8,804 nucleotides of DNA from NCBI GenBank assembly GCA_030636545.1, contig DAOVWR010000047.1, positions 1 to 8,804 on the forward strand, in the 5' to 3' direction. Source of the stretch: Mycoplasmatota bacterium (GTDB lineage: Bacteria; Bacillota_I; Bacilli_A; Izemoplasmatales; Izemoplasmataceae). Position numbers and translations under genes: made by a program. Positions 1 to 5,737 of the stretch are shown here, one piece after another (position 1 is the stretch's first letter; each line of letters begins with the position of its first letter). The notes below the pieces were generated by a model. That model made no database searches. It was not told the origin of the DNA and was given only the letters and a program-made list of their open reading frames with translations.

Positions 1-422
1 ATAATATTCTTTACTCCTTTTTTAATATTAACTTTTTTGATGATTTTTCTTTCGTTTCTTATGTAAATAATTAGTTTATCACTAGATTTCTTCAATAATT
101 TACTATAAGAGTATTTAGTTATAACTGGAAGTTCTTTACGTTTGTAAGAAAAATACTTCTTAACGAGTTTTTTTCCGCTACCTTTCAGTTTAATATATGA
201 GTTAGTTCCTCTTTTTCTTTTCTTATGAATTTTATCAACTAATTGAATCCCATTCCATTTTTTCATACGGAGTTTTTGTGCTTTTTTAACATATTTCTTA
301 GTACCTAAATGGATTCTATATGCTTTCCATATTCTAGATATAATAAAGCCAACAACATTAAGTATGATACCAGTATATATTAAATTATCCATTGCTAATT
401 GAAATATACTATCAATAGTCAT
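1..422 (-). CDS. Hypothetical basic single-pass membrane protein, partial (C-terminus beyond left edge)
   Basis: An open frame reads leftwards from an ATG at 422-420 and stays open for 140 codons to the window edge, so the C-terminus is missing. A ribosome binding site GGAAGTG (434-428) lies 5 bases upstream of the ATG, which supports this start. Residues about 14-32 (LIYTGIILNVVGFIISRIW) form one hydrophobic segment. By the positive-inside rule the strongly basic remainder should be cytoplasmic. Residues 30-140 contain about 39 Lys/Arg against 4 Asp/Glu, with clusters such as HKKRKRG (66-72). This suggests contact with nucleic acid, ribosomes or anionic lipid, but that is inference. I recognise no family, catalytic motif or signal-peptidase site. 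So long an open frame is unlikely by chance in AT-rich DNA, where TAA and TAG are frequent. It is divergent from rpsU. I am fairly sure it is a real gene; its function is unknown. Confidence 0.8.
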   Translation of the reverse strand, partial: MTIDSIFQLAMDNLIYTGIILNVVGFIISRIWKAYRIHLGTKKYVKKAQKLRMKKWNGIQLVDKIHKKRKRGTNSYIKLKGSGKKLVKKYFSYKRKELPVITKYSYSKLLKKSSDKLIIYIRNERKIIKKVNIKKGVKNI

Positions 423-455
423 TTTATCACTTCCATCCTGATTTTTAATACAATA

Positions 456-464
456 ATAATACCA
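456..464 (-). promoter_or_regulatory. Candidate extended -10 promoter for the leftward gene
   Basis: Read on the minus strand, TGG-TATTAT (464-456) matches an extended -10 element. It would start transcription near 449 and give a leader of about 27 nt containing the GGAAGTG ribosome binding site. No good -35 hexamer is present at 16-18 bp spacing. The call rests on the -10 and its position, and is tentative because AT-rich DNA yields many such matches. Confidence 0.35.
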
Positions 465-501
465 TATATGAGGCATTTATACTATAAATCCACTAAAAAC
501 A

Positions 502-523
502 AAGGTTTTTGCTAAAAAACTTT
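502..523. repeat. Inverted repeat in the divergent intergenic region
   Basis: The arms AAGGTTTTT (502-510) and AAAAACTTT (515-523) pair over 9 bp, with one G-T mismatch/wobble (504 with 521), around a 4-base spacer GCTA. The right arm runs into the -35 element of the rpsU promoter (521-526). It could be an operator, a cruciform or an A-tract UP-like element. It could also be incidental in such AT-rich DNA. It does not follow any gene on either strand, so it is not an obvious terminator. Confidence 0.4.
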
Positions 524-549
524 ACAAACAAACAGGAATTTGATATTAT
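521..549 (+). promoter_or_regulatory. Strong sigma-A type promoter of rpsU
   Basis: The -35 TTTACA (521-526) and -10 TATTAT (544-549) are separated by exactly 17 bp. A TGA triplet (541-543) just before the -10 makes it an extended -10 element. Transcription should start near 556 and leave a leader of about 30 nt with AGGAGG at 573-578. It lies upstream of the 587 start, so a longer rpsU reading frame beginning further left would not be fully transcribed. Confidence 0.85.
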
Positions 550-572
550 ATATACGGAAATTATAGAGCGAA

Positions 573-578
573 AGGAGG
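573..578 (+). promoter_or_regulatory. Ribosome binding site fixing the rpsU start
   Basis: A perfect AGGAGG lies 8 bases before the ATG at 587. It decides between this ATG and an in-frame TTG at 509, which has no ribosome binding site and lies upstream of the promoter. Confidence 0.9.
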
Positions 579-586
579 GAGACCTC

Positions 587-763
587 ATGGCAAAAACTGT
601 TATTAGAGATAATGAATCGATAGAAGACGCGTTAAGAAGATTTAAACGCGATGTTTCACGTTCAGGTACCCTGCAAGAAGCTCGTAAAAGAGAATATTAT
701 GTAAAACCTAGTATTTCTAAAAAAATCAAACAAAAAGCAAATCAAAAAAGAGGAAATAAATAA
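587..763 (+). CDS. rpsU: 30S ribosomal protein S21
   Basis: This encodes a 58-residue protein, the usual size for bS21 of the Firmicutes. It begins MAKTVIRDNESIEDALRRFK, and residues 27-37 read GTLQEARKREY, the family's hallmark stretches. The C-terminal tail is lysine/arginine-rich (SKKIKQKANQKRGNK). bS21 joins the small subunit late, near the 3' end of 16S rRNA at the platform, where it helps mRNA binding during initiation. The start is fixed by AGGAGG at 573-578 and by the promoter ending at 549. The gene forms its own transcription unit, with a strong promoter upstream and an intrinsic terminator directly after the TAA. In many enterobacteria rpsU leads rpsU-dnaG-rpoD. Here it is near dnaG and rpoD but separated from them by the phoH-recO unit and glyS. 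The identification is secure. Confidence 0.97.
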   Translation: MAKTVIRDNESIEDALRRFKRDVSRSGTLQEARKREYYVKPSISKKIKQKANQKRGNK

Positions 764-766
764 CAG

Positions 767-795
767 ATAACGGTATAATATACCGTTATTTTTTT
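767..795 (+). terminator. Intrinsic terminator after rpsU
   Basis: A 10-bp perfect stem (767-776 with 780-789, core AACGGTAT/ATACCGTT) closes a 3-base loop and runs into seven T residues (789-795). It begins 3 bases after the rpsU stop codon. This is the best terminator in the window. Confidence 0.9.
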
Positions 796-822
796 CTCAA
801 AAAATAGATATTATGTTATAAT
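794..822 (+). promoter_or_regulatory. Promoter of the phoH-ybeY-cdd-era-recO unit
   Basis: A consensus -10 TATAAT (817-822) is preceded by TGT (814-816), an extended -10. The hexamer 17 bp upstream, TTCTCA (794-799), matches the -35 consensus at 4 of 6 positions and overlaps the last T residues of the rpsU terminator. The predicted start is near 829, giving a leader of about 25 nt before the TTG start of phoH. Confidence 0.8.
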
Positions 823-839
823 ACATTTAGAAAATGACT

Positions 840-844
840 GGAGG
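840..844 (+). promoter_or_regulatory. Ribosome binding site supporting the TTG start of phoH
   Basis: GGAGG lies 9 bases before TTG 854. The nearest upstream ATG (834) is in another frame and stops after ten codons. The next in-frame ATG is at residue 14, with no comparable ribosome binding site. Confidence 0.8.
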
Positions 845-853
845 CTTGGTAAA

Positions 854-1822
854 TTGGTTGATTTAAGAAAATTGGTTATTCAATTCCACAATATGAATAG
901 TTTTAGAGTAGTAATGGGAAGTAATGATAAGAACTTAAAAGTTCTAAATTCGTTATTTAATATTAAAATTTTCACTAAAGGTGAAGATATTTTCGTATCG
1001 ACAAATAATAAAGAAACAATTAGCTTATTAGAAAAAATCTTTGAAACACTTATTTTAATCGCAAATAACAATATAATTATCTCTGAGAGGGATATCATTT
1101 ATATAGCTAGTTTAGCTAAAAACAAGGATAAAGAAGAAATTGTTGATATTTATGTTAATCGATTATTAATTACTAAAACACATGCTGGAAAACCTATTTA
1201 TGCTAAAACAATTAATCAAGCTAATTATATCAAAGCAATTAATAATAACGACTTAGTTTTTTCAATCGGCCCAGCCGGAACTGGTAAAACTTATGTTGCT
1301 GTTGTAAATGCTCTTTCTAAATTAAGAGAGGGAGATATTAAGAAAATCATTTTAACTAGACCAGCTGTTGAAGCTGGTGAGAATCTTGGGTTTTTACCAG
1401 GTGATTTAAAAGAGAAGGTTGATCCTTACTTGCGACCTTTATATGATGCACTTTATGAAGTGTTAGGTAAAAAACAAATAGAAGATTTAATTGAAAAAGG
1501 CGTTATCGAAATTGCTCCCTTAGCTTATATGAGAGGGAGAACACTAGAAAATGCTTACGTAATTTTAGATGAAGCACAAAATACAACATATAATCAAATG
1601 AAGTTGTTTTTAACAAGACTTGGGTTTAATTCAAAAATGGTTGTAACAGGAGATATTACCCAAATCGATTTACCTAAAAAAATCGAGAGTGGGTTAGTTA
1701 ATGCCATTAGATTATTTGATGGTGTTGCGGGGATAAAGATTATTCGTTTTGAAAGAATTGATGTTATTAGACATCCATTAGTTCAAAAAGTCTTAGAAAA
1801 GTATGAAGAATATGAAAGCTAA
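854..1822 (+). CDS. phoH: PhoH family ATPase (PhoH-like protein)
   Basis: This 322-residue protein matches the length of the chromosomal Firmicutes PhoH (about 320). Walker A GPAGTGKT is at 139-146 and Walker B VILDEAQN at 236-243. TGDITQIDLP at 265-274 is the sensor-like motif typical of PhoH/RhaA-type ATPases. The first 110 residues form the less conserved N-terminal domain. PhoH proteins are cytoplasmic nucleotide-binding proteins with a helicase-like fold. The constant neighbourhood with ybeY and era links them to RNA metabolism and ribosome maturation, but their exact role is not settled. The start is a TTG (854) preceded by GGAGG at 840-844; starting at residue 14 would trim the N-terminus. 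It is the first gene of a five-gene unit, and its last 11 bases overlap ybeY. Confidence 0.95.
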   Translation: MVDLRKLVIQFHNMNSFRVVMGSNDKNLKVLNSLFNIKIFTKGEDIFVSTNNKETISLLEKIFETLILIANNNIIISERDIIYIASLAKNKDKEEIVDIYVNRLLITKTHAGKPIYAKTINQANYIKAINNNDLVFSIGPAGTGKTYVAVVNALSKLREGDIKKIILTRPAVEAGENLGFLPGDLKEKVDPYLRPLYDALYEVLGKKQIEDLIEKGVIEIAPLAYMRGRTLENAYVILDEAQNTTYNQMKLFLTRLGFNSKMVVTGDITQIDLPKKIESGLVNAIRLFDGVAGIKIIRFERIDVIRHPLVQKVLEKYEEYES

Positions 1823-2228
1823 TATCGTTAATAATTATAATCAGGAAGATTATACTAATTTAATAAATAAAGTCCTTACAACCGCAGAAAACAAGCTTCA
1901 AATTAGAAATAAATCAATAAATATTATCTTAATTGATAATGCTGAGATTCTAAAATTGAATCAAACATATAGAAAGATTGATAAGGTAACAGATGTTTTA
2001 ACATTTCCAGATGGCTATTTAAATAATTTAGGAGATATTTTTATATCAATTCCTAAATGTGAAGAACAAGCAAACAGTTTGGAGCATTCCTTTAATAGAG
2101 AACTTGGGTTTCTAGTAGTTCACGGATTTCTTCATTCTCTTGGCTATGATCATCAAAATGAAGATGAAGAAAAAGAAATGATTAATTTACAAAATCAAAT
2201 ACTATATAAAGCAAAACTAAACAGGTAG
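1812..2228 (+). CDS. ybeY: Endoribonuclease YbeY (16S rRNA maturation factor)
   Basis: The zinc-binding signature H-x3-H-x5-H appears as HGFLHSLGYDH, with ligands H104, H108 and H114 counted from this start. Upstream are the family motifs YRKIDKVTDVLTFP and GDIFIS. YbeY is a single-domain metalloprotein needed for 16S rRNA 3'-end processing and 70S quality control, and it works with Era and S11. Length is 138 residues, slightly short for the family (about 140-160). An in-frame ATG at 1803 would add MKN. Neither start has a good ribosome binding site. I prefer 1812 because MKANIVNN resembles family N-termini. Either start lies inside the 3' end of phoH, so translation is probably coupled to phoH. 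In Bacillus, dgkA follows this gene; here cdd follows directly. Confidence 0.94.
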   Translation: MKANIVNNYNQEDYTNLINKVLTTAENKLQIRNKSINIILIDNAEILKLNQTYRKIDKVTDVLTFPDGYLNNLGDIFISIPKCEEQANSLEHSFNRELGFLVVHGFLHSLGYDHQNEDEEKEMINLQNQILYKAKLNR

Positions 2229-2236
2229 GTGAAAAC

Positions 2237-2629
2237 ATGAATAAATTATATGAAGAAGCAAAAGGTGCTTTAAAGCATTCGTATTCTAAGTACTCAAACT
2301 TTAGAGTTTCGGCAGCATTGAAAATGAAAAATGGTGAAGTGATTACAGGAGTGAATATTGAAAATGCAGCATATGGGTTGTCTTTATGTGCGGAAAGAAA
2401 TGCTTTAACTACAGCGTATAGCAAAGGTATTAAGAAAGATGATATCGCAGAAATATTACTAACTACAGATCAAGAATACTTTGTATCACCATGTGGATCT
2501 TGTCGTCAAGTAATGATTGAACTTATGCCTGCAGATGCACCGGTTCATATGACAAATAATAAAGGTGAAATTAAAACAGTATTAAATAAAGATTTATTAC
2601 CACATGCCTTTACAGAGGATGACTTATAA
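2237..2629 (+). CDS. cdd: Cytidine deaminase
   Basis: This 130-residue protein is of the homotetrameric cytidine deaminase class. It hydrolytically deaminates cytidine and deoxycytidine to uridine and deoxyuridine in pyrimidine salvage. The active-site CAER is at 51-54 (zinc ligand C51, proton-shuttle E53), and PCGSCRQ at 85-91 supplies zinc ligands C86 and C89. The substrate-loop stretch NIENAAYGLSLCAER is intact. The N-terminal motif reads YSKYSNFRVSAAL, where many relatives have a proline and a glycine (FPVGAAL-like). This is a conservative family variation and no catalytic residue is lost. The start is supported by AGGTAGGTG at 2223-2231. The stop codon shares one base with the era ATG. 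The ybeY-cdd-era order is the common Firmicutes arrangement without dgkA. Confidence 0.96.
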   Translation: MNKLYEEAKGALKHSYSKYSNFRVSAALKMKNGEVITGVNIENAAYGLSLCAERNALTTAYSKGIKKDDIAEILLTTDQEYFVSPCGSCRQVMIELMPADAPVHMTNNKGEIKTVLNKDLLPHAFTEDDL

Positions 2630-3528
2630 TGTTTAAATCAGGATTTGTTACTATAATTGGTAGACCAAATTCTGGTAAATCAACTTTTCTTAATAATGTT
2701 TTAGGAAAAAAGATTACGATTACCTCAGACAAACCTCAAACTACCAGAAATAATATTTCAGGTATTTATACAACAGAACATTCACAAATTGTTTTTATTG
2801 ATACTCCTGGTATCCATAAACCACAACACAAACTTGGTGAATTAATGACAAAAGCAGCAATCAACACGTTGAACCGTGTTGATTTAATTATGTATATGGT
2901 TGATAGTGATCAATATTTTGGTAAGGGCGATCAATTCATTATTAATTTACTGGAAAATGTTAAAGTACCAGTATTTCTAATTGTTAATAAGGTTGATTTA
3001 GTAAAAGATATTGTTCCATTGAAACACTATATTGATAAATTTAAACAACGTTACAATTTTAAAGGAATCTTCACAGTTAGCGCTTTAAGAGGAGATAACT
3101 TAAATAAACTTCTTGTTGATATAGAAAATGAACTTGAAGAAGGACCAAAGTATTATCCGGATAATCAAGTCACAGATCACCCAGAAAGATTTATTATTAG
3201 CGAACTAATAAGAGAAAAAGTTCTTCATTTAACAAGAGAAGAAATTCCTCATTCTGTGATGGTATTAATAGAATATATTAAAAAAGATGATGTCAATCCT
3301 AATCTTTTAAATATTCACGCCTCAATAATTGTTGAGAGATCATCTCAAAAAGGAATTATTATAGGTAAAGGTGGAAGTATGATTAAAGAAATTGGAACTT
3401 TAGCTAGAAAAGATATTTTATACTTACTAGGTACTAAAGTATATTTGGATTTACATTGTAAAGTTATAAAAAATTGGCGCAATAAAGATTTTCACTTAAG
3501 AAATTTCGGGTATGAAGAAGAACTGTAG
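2629..3528 (+). CDS. era: GTPase Era, ribosome assembly factor
   Basis: This 299-residue protein has the full two-domain Era layout. GTPase motifs: G1 GRPNSGKST (11-19), switch PQTTR (36-40), G3 DTPG (58-61), G4 NKVD (120-123), G5 SAL (151-153). The linker motif TDHPERFI (182-189) follows. The C-terminal KH domain has GKGG (246-249) and KNWR (271-274). Era binds the 3' end of 16S rRNA in the pre-30S particle and acts in late small-subunit maturation, functionally close to YbeY two genes upstream. The G1 loop has Ser where many Era proteins have Val (GRPNVGKS); this position is tolerant in the Era/Obg/TrmE group. The ATG overlaps the cdd stop by one base (TAATG), and AGAGGA at 2614-2619 serves as ribosome binding site. 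The identification is secure. Confidence 0.97.
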   Translation: MFKSGFVTIIGRPNSGKSTFLNNVLGKKITITSDKPQTTRNNISGIYTTEHSQIVFIDTPGIHKPQHKLGELMTKAAINTLNRVDLIMYMVDSDQYFGKGDQFIINLLENVKVPVFLIVNKVDLVKDIVPLKHYIDKFKQRYNFKGIFTVSALRGDNLNKLLVDIENELEEGPKYYPDNQVTDHPERFIISELIREKVLHLTREEIPHSVMVLIEYIKKDDVNPNLLNIHASIIVERSSQKGIIIGKGGSMIKEIGTLARKDILYLLGTKVYLDLHCKVIKNWRNKDFHLRNFGYEEEL

Positions 3529-3529
3529 A

Positions 3530-3542
3530 AGGTGATTAAATG
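3530..3542 (+). promoter_or_regulatory. Extended ribosome binding site and start of recO
   Basis: AGGTGATTAAATG joins a long Shine-Dalgarno match (AGGTGAT pairs with the conserved 16S 3' end ATCACCT) to the ATG. The same 13 bases occur at the dnaG start. Confidence 0.85.
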
Positions 3543-4262
3543 GAGTTTACAGAAGCTATTGTCTTAAAATCAATAGATTATAAGGATAGTAGTAAAATAT
3601 TATATTTATACACAGCTAAGGGCTTGCAAAGTGTTATTGCTCATGGCGTAAAGAAGATGAATTCGATTAACCGTTTTCTAAGTCAAAACGGTAATTTAAT
3701 TAATCTCACTTTCTCAAAAGGAAGTTTTCCTTCTTTAAAAGAGGGAGAATTATTAAATGATTTTCCAGAAATAAAAAAAGATATACTAGCGTATACTTAT
3801 TTAAATCATATTATGGAATTAGTAAATAACACCATTTCTGAAGATTCAGATCATCCTAAAATGTTTGATTTTTTAAAAAGACTATTTGTTTTATTTAATG
3901 AACAAAATGATTCTGAGATTTTAAGTTTTATCTTTGAATTAAAATTACTATATTTTCTTGGCTATGGACTTAATTTTAAACACTGCAACATTTGTAACAA
4001 AAATGAATTCTTAGTCTTTAGTGTAGATAGTGGAGGATTGGTTTGTAAGGAACATCTAAATCTTAATCAACAGTCTTATAATAGTGATATATTCTCACTA
4101 CTAAGTAAAATGTATTATTTAGATATTAATGAGTATGAGAACATCGAATTAGCAAACACTGAAAGAGTAATTATTAGACATATTATCGATCAATTATTTG
4201 AGCAATATGTAAGTTTTAAGACAAAATCAAGAAATATATTGCTGCAATTACAAAAATACTAA
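3540..4262 (+). CDS. recO: DNA repair protein RecO
   Basis: This 240-residue protein is close to the usual RecO length (about 240-255). The N-terminal OB-fold starts with EAIVLKSIDYKDSSKILYLYT (5-25) and continues KGLQSVIAHGVKK (27-39), a typical RecO opening. A zinc-finger-like cluster follows in the helical C-terminal part: C149, C152, C169 and H172 (CNIC...GGLVCKEH). RecO binds single-stranded DNA and SSB and, with RecR, loads RecA at gaps in the RecFOR recombination pathway. The gene follows era after 11 bp, with the strong ribosome binding site AGGTGATT. It is the last gene of the phoH unit, since a hairpin terminator overlaps its TAA. Primary sequence conservation in this family is low. 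The era-recO-glyS position and the zinc motif make the call firm. Confidence 0.93.
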   Translation: MEFTEAIVLKSIDYKDSSKILYLYTAKGLQSVIAHGVKKMNSINRFLSQNGNLINLTFSKGSFPSLKEGELLNDFPEIKKDILAYTYLNHIMELVNNTISEDSDHPKMFDFLKRLFVLFNEQNDSEILSFIFELKLLYFLGYGLNFKHCNICNKNEFLVFSVDSGGLVCKEHLNLNQQSYNSDIFSLLSKMYYLDINEYENIELANTERVIIRHIIDQLFEQYVSFKTKSRNILLQLQKY

Positions 4263-4284
4263 AAAGAGCTTGCCTCTTTTTTTT
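4261..4284 (+). terminator. Short AT-rich intrinsic terminator after recO
   Basis: AAAAAGAG (4261-4268) pairs with CTCTTTTT (4274-4281) around a CTTGC loop, and the T run extends to 4284 (eight T residues). The stem has only two G-C pairs, and its left arm includes two bases of the recO stop codon. It is probably a modest terminator that allows some read-through into glyS. Confidence 0.65.
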
Positions 4285-4291
4285 GATTTTG

Positions 4292-4300
4292 TGGTATAAT
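4292..4300 (+). promoter_or_regulatory. Extended -10 promoter of glyS-dnaG-rpoD
   Basis: TGG-TATAAT is a consensus -10 with the extended TG element. No -35 fits at 17 bp. TTGCCT (4270-4275, in the loop and right arm of the recO terminator) matches 4 of 6 positions but at a long 19-bp spacing. Transcription should start near 4307, leaving a leader of about 40 nt. Confidence 0.75.
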
Positions 4301-4334
4301 ATAAACTGCATAATTATGTCTAAATTTGAATCCC

Positions 4335-4340
4335 AGGAGG
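4335..4340 (+). promoter_or_regulatory. Ribosome binding site fixing the glyS start
   Basis: AGGAGG lies 6 bases before ATG 4347. It rules out the in-frame TTG at 4326, which would place this site inside the coding sequence and has no site of its own. Confidence 0.9.
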
Positions 4341-4346
4341 AATAAT

Positions 4347-5726
4347 ATGAGTTTTATAAAAATGGAAGATTTAGTTAACTACGCTAAAAACTACGGTTTT
4401 GTTTATCAAGGTAGTGAAATATATGGTGGTCTAGCTAACACATGGGATTATGGTCCGCTAGGTGTAGAACTAAAAAATAATATAAAAAAAGCTTGGTGGA
4501 AAAAATTTATTCAAGAAAATAATTTAAATGTTGGACTAGACAGTTCAATTCTTTTAAATCCAAAAACTTGGGAAGCAAGTGGACATATTGGGGGATTTAG
4601 TGATCCCTTAACTGATTGTAAAAAATGTAATACAAGACACCGCGCAGATAAACTAATTGAAGATTTTAGTGATAATTCAATTGTTGCTGATGGTTGGACT
4701 AAAGAACAAATGATAGAATATATTAAAGAAAATAAAATTGTTTGTCCGAACTGTGGAGCGCTAGATTATACTGAAATAAGAGAATTTAACTTAATGTTTA
4801 AAACAAGTCAAGGAGTTGTAAGTGACTCTAATAATGATATATATTTACGTCCTGAAACAGCACAAGGAATATTTTTAAATTTTAAAAATATTCAAAGAAC
4901 TTCTCGTAAGAAAGTTCCTTTTGGAATTGGACAAATCGGGAAATCATTTAGAAATGAAATTACACCAGGCAACTTCATTTTTAGAACAAGAGAATTTGAA
5001 CAAATGGAACTTGAATTCTTTACTAAGCCCGGTGAAGAAATGAAATGGTTTGATTATTGGAGAAATGAATCTTATGAGTTTTTATTATCTTTAGGACTTC
5101 ATCCTGACAATATAAAGCTAAGAGATCATGAATTAAAACAATTATCTCATTATTCGAACGCAACAACTGATATTGAATACAGATTCCCTTGGGGATTTGA
5201 TGAATTATGGGGAATTGCTTCAAGAACAGATTATGATTTACGTCAACATCAAGAACATTCTAAACAATCATTGATGTATTTAGATCCAGTGACGAATGAA
5301 AAGTATTTACCTTATGTTATTGAACCATCACTTGGAGTAGAGAGACTATTCTTAGCGATTTTATCTTCAGCTCATACTATTGAGAAACTAGAAAATGATG
5401 AAGAAAGAATAAATCTTAAATTATTACCTAGTTTAGCTCCATATAAAATTGCGGTATTTCCATTAATAAAGAAATATCATAAAGAGCTAGCTGATGAAAT
5501 GTTAATTTATTTAAGTAAATATTTTACTGTTACATATGATGAATCAGGAAAAATCGGAAGAAGATATCGTCGTCAAGACGCAATTGGTACACCGTTTGCT
5601 CTTACAATTGATGATCTTGCAGTGAAAGATAATATCTTTACATTAAGAGACAGAGATACAATGAAACAAATTACGTTAACTAAAGAAGAATTAATTCCAT
5701 ATTTAATGGAAAAACTATACTATTAG
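4347..5726 (+). CDS. glyS: Glycyl-tRNA synthetase, single-chain alpha2 type
   Basis: This 459-residue class II synthetase charges tRNA-Gly with glycine using ATP. It is the homodimeric type also found in Mollicutes, Staphylococcus, Thermus and eukaryotes, not the GlyQ/GlyS alpha2-beta2 type of Bacillus and E. coli. Evidence: the N-terminal YGFVYQGSEIYGGLANTWDYGPLG (16-39) and a metal-binding pair CKKC (91-94) and CPNC (133-136). Motif 2 is FRNE (201-204) with FRTREFEQMELEFF (212-225), and motif 3 is GVERLFLA (330-337). The anticodon-binding domain spans about 362-459 (LAPYKIAVFPL...GRRYRRQDAIGTPFALT). Start fixed by AGGAGG at 4335. The leader is too short for a T-box. It heads glyS-dnaG-rpoD, and its TAG overlaps the dnaG ribosome binding site. 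The family is sometimes named glyQS. Confidence 0.97.
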   Translation: MSFIKMEDLVNYAKNYGFVYQGSEIYGGLANTWDYGPLGVELKNNIKKAWWKKFIQENNLNVGLDSSILLNPKTWEASGHIGGFSDPLTDCKKCNTRHRADKLIEDFSDNSIVADGWTKEQMIEYIKENKIVCPNCGALDYTEIREFNLMFKTSQGVVSDSNNDIYLRPETAQGIFLNFKNIQRTSRKKVPFGIGQIGKSFRNEITPGNFIFRTREFEQMELEFFTKPGEEMKWFDYWRNESYEFLLSLGLHPDNIKLRDHELKQLSHYSNATTDIEYRFPWGFDELWGIASRTDYDLRQHQEHSKQSLMYLDPVTNEKYLPYVIEPSLGVERLFLAILSSAHTIEKLENDEERINLKLLPSLAPYKIAVFPLIKKYHKELADEMLIYLSKYFTVTYDESGKIGRRYRRQDAIGTPFALTIDDLAVKDNIFTLRDRDTMKQITLTKEELIPYLMEKLYY

Positions 5727-5737
5727 GTGATTAAATG
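5725..5737 (+). promoter_or_regulatory. Ribosome binding site and start of dnaG overlapping the glyS stop
   Basis: AGGTGATTAAATG begins within the TAG stop of glyS, so ribosomes ending glyS sit on the dnaG initiation site. The 13 bases are identical to those at the recO start. Confidence 0.85.

Noticed and set aside
509..586. A 26-codon N-terminal extension of rpsU from TTG 509
   Set aside because: It has no ribosome binding site, spans the rpsU promoter, and is not part of any S21 protein. AGGAGG at 573-578 clearly serves ATG 587.
880..1098. Minus-strand open frame of 72 codons inside phoH
   Set aside because: It is antisense to a conserved gene, low in complexity, with no ribosome binding site or recognisable protein.
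2182..2424. Minus-strand open frame across the ybeY/cdd junction
   Set aside because: It is a shadow of two conserved genes in the other direction, with no initiation signals.
4326..4346. A seven-codon extension of glyS from TTG 4326
   Set aside because: It would bury the perfect AGGAGG site inside the coding sequence, and has no ribosome binding site of its own.
4285..4346. T-box riboswitch in front of glyS
   Set aside because: The leader is only about 40 nt, with no room for specifier stem, T-box sequence and antiterminator. The terminator at 4261-4284 lies upstream of the promoter.
5023..5223. Minus-strand open frame inside glyS
   Set aside because: It is antisense to the GlyRS catalytic domain and its product resembles nothing.
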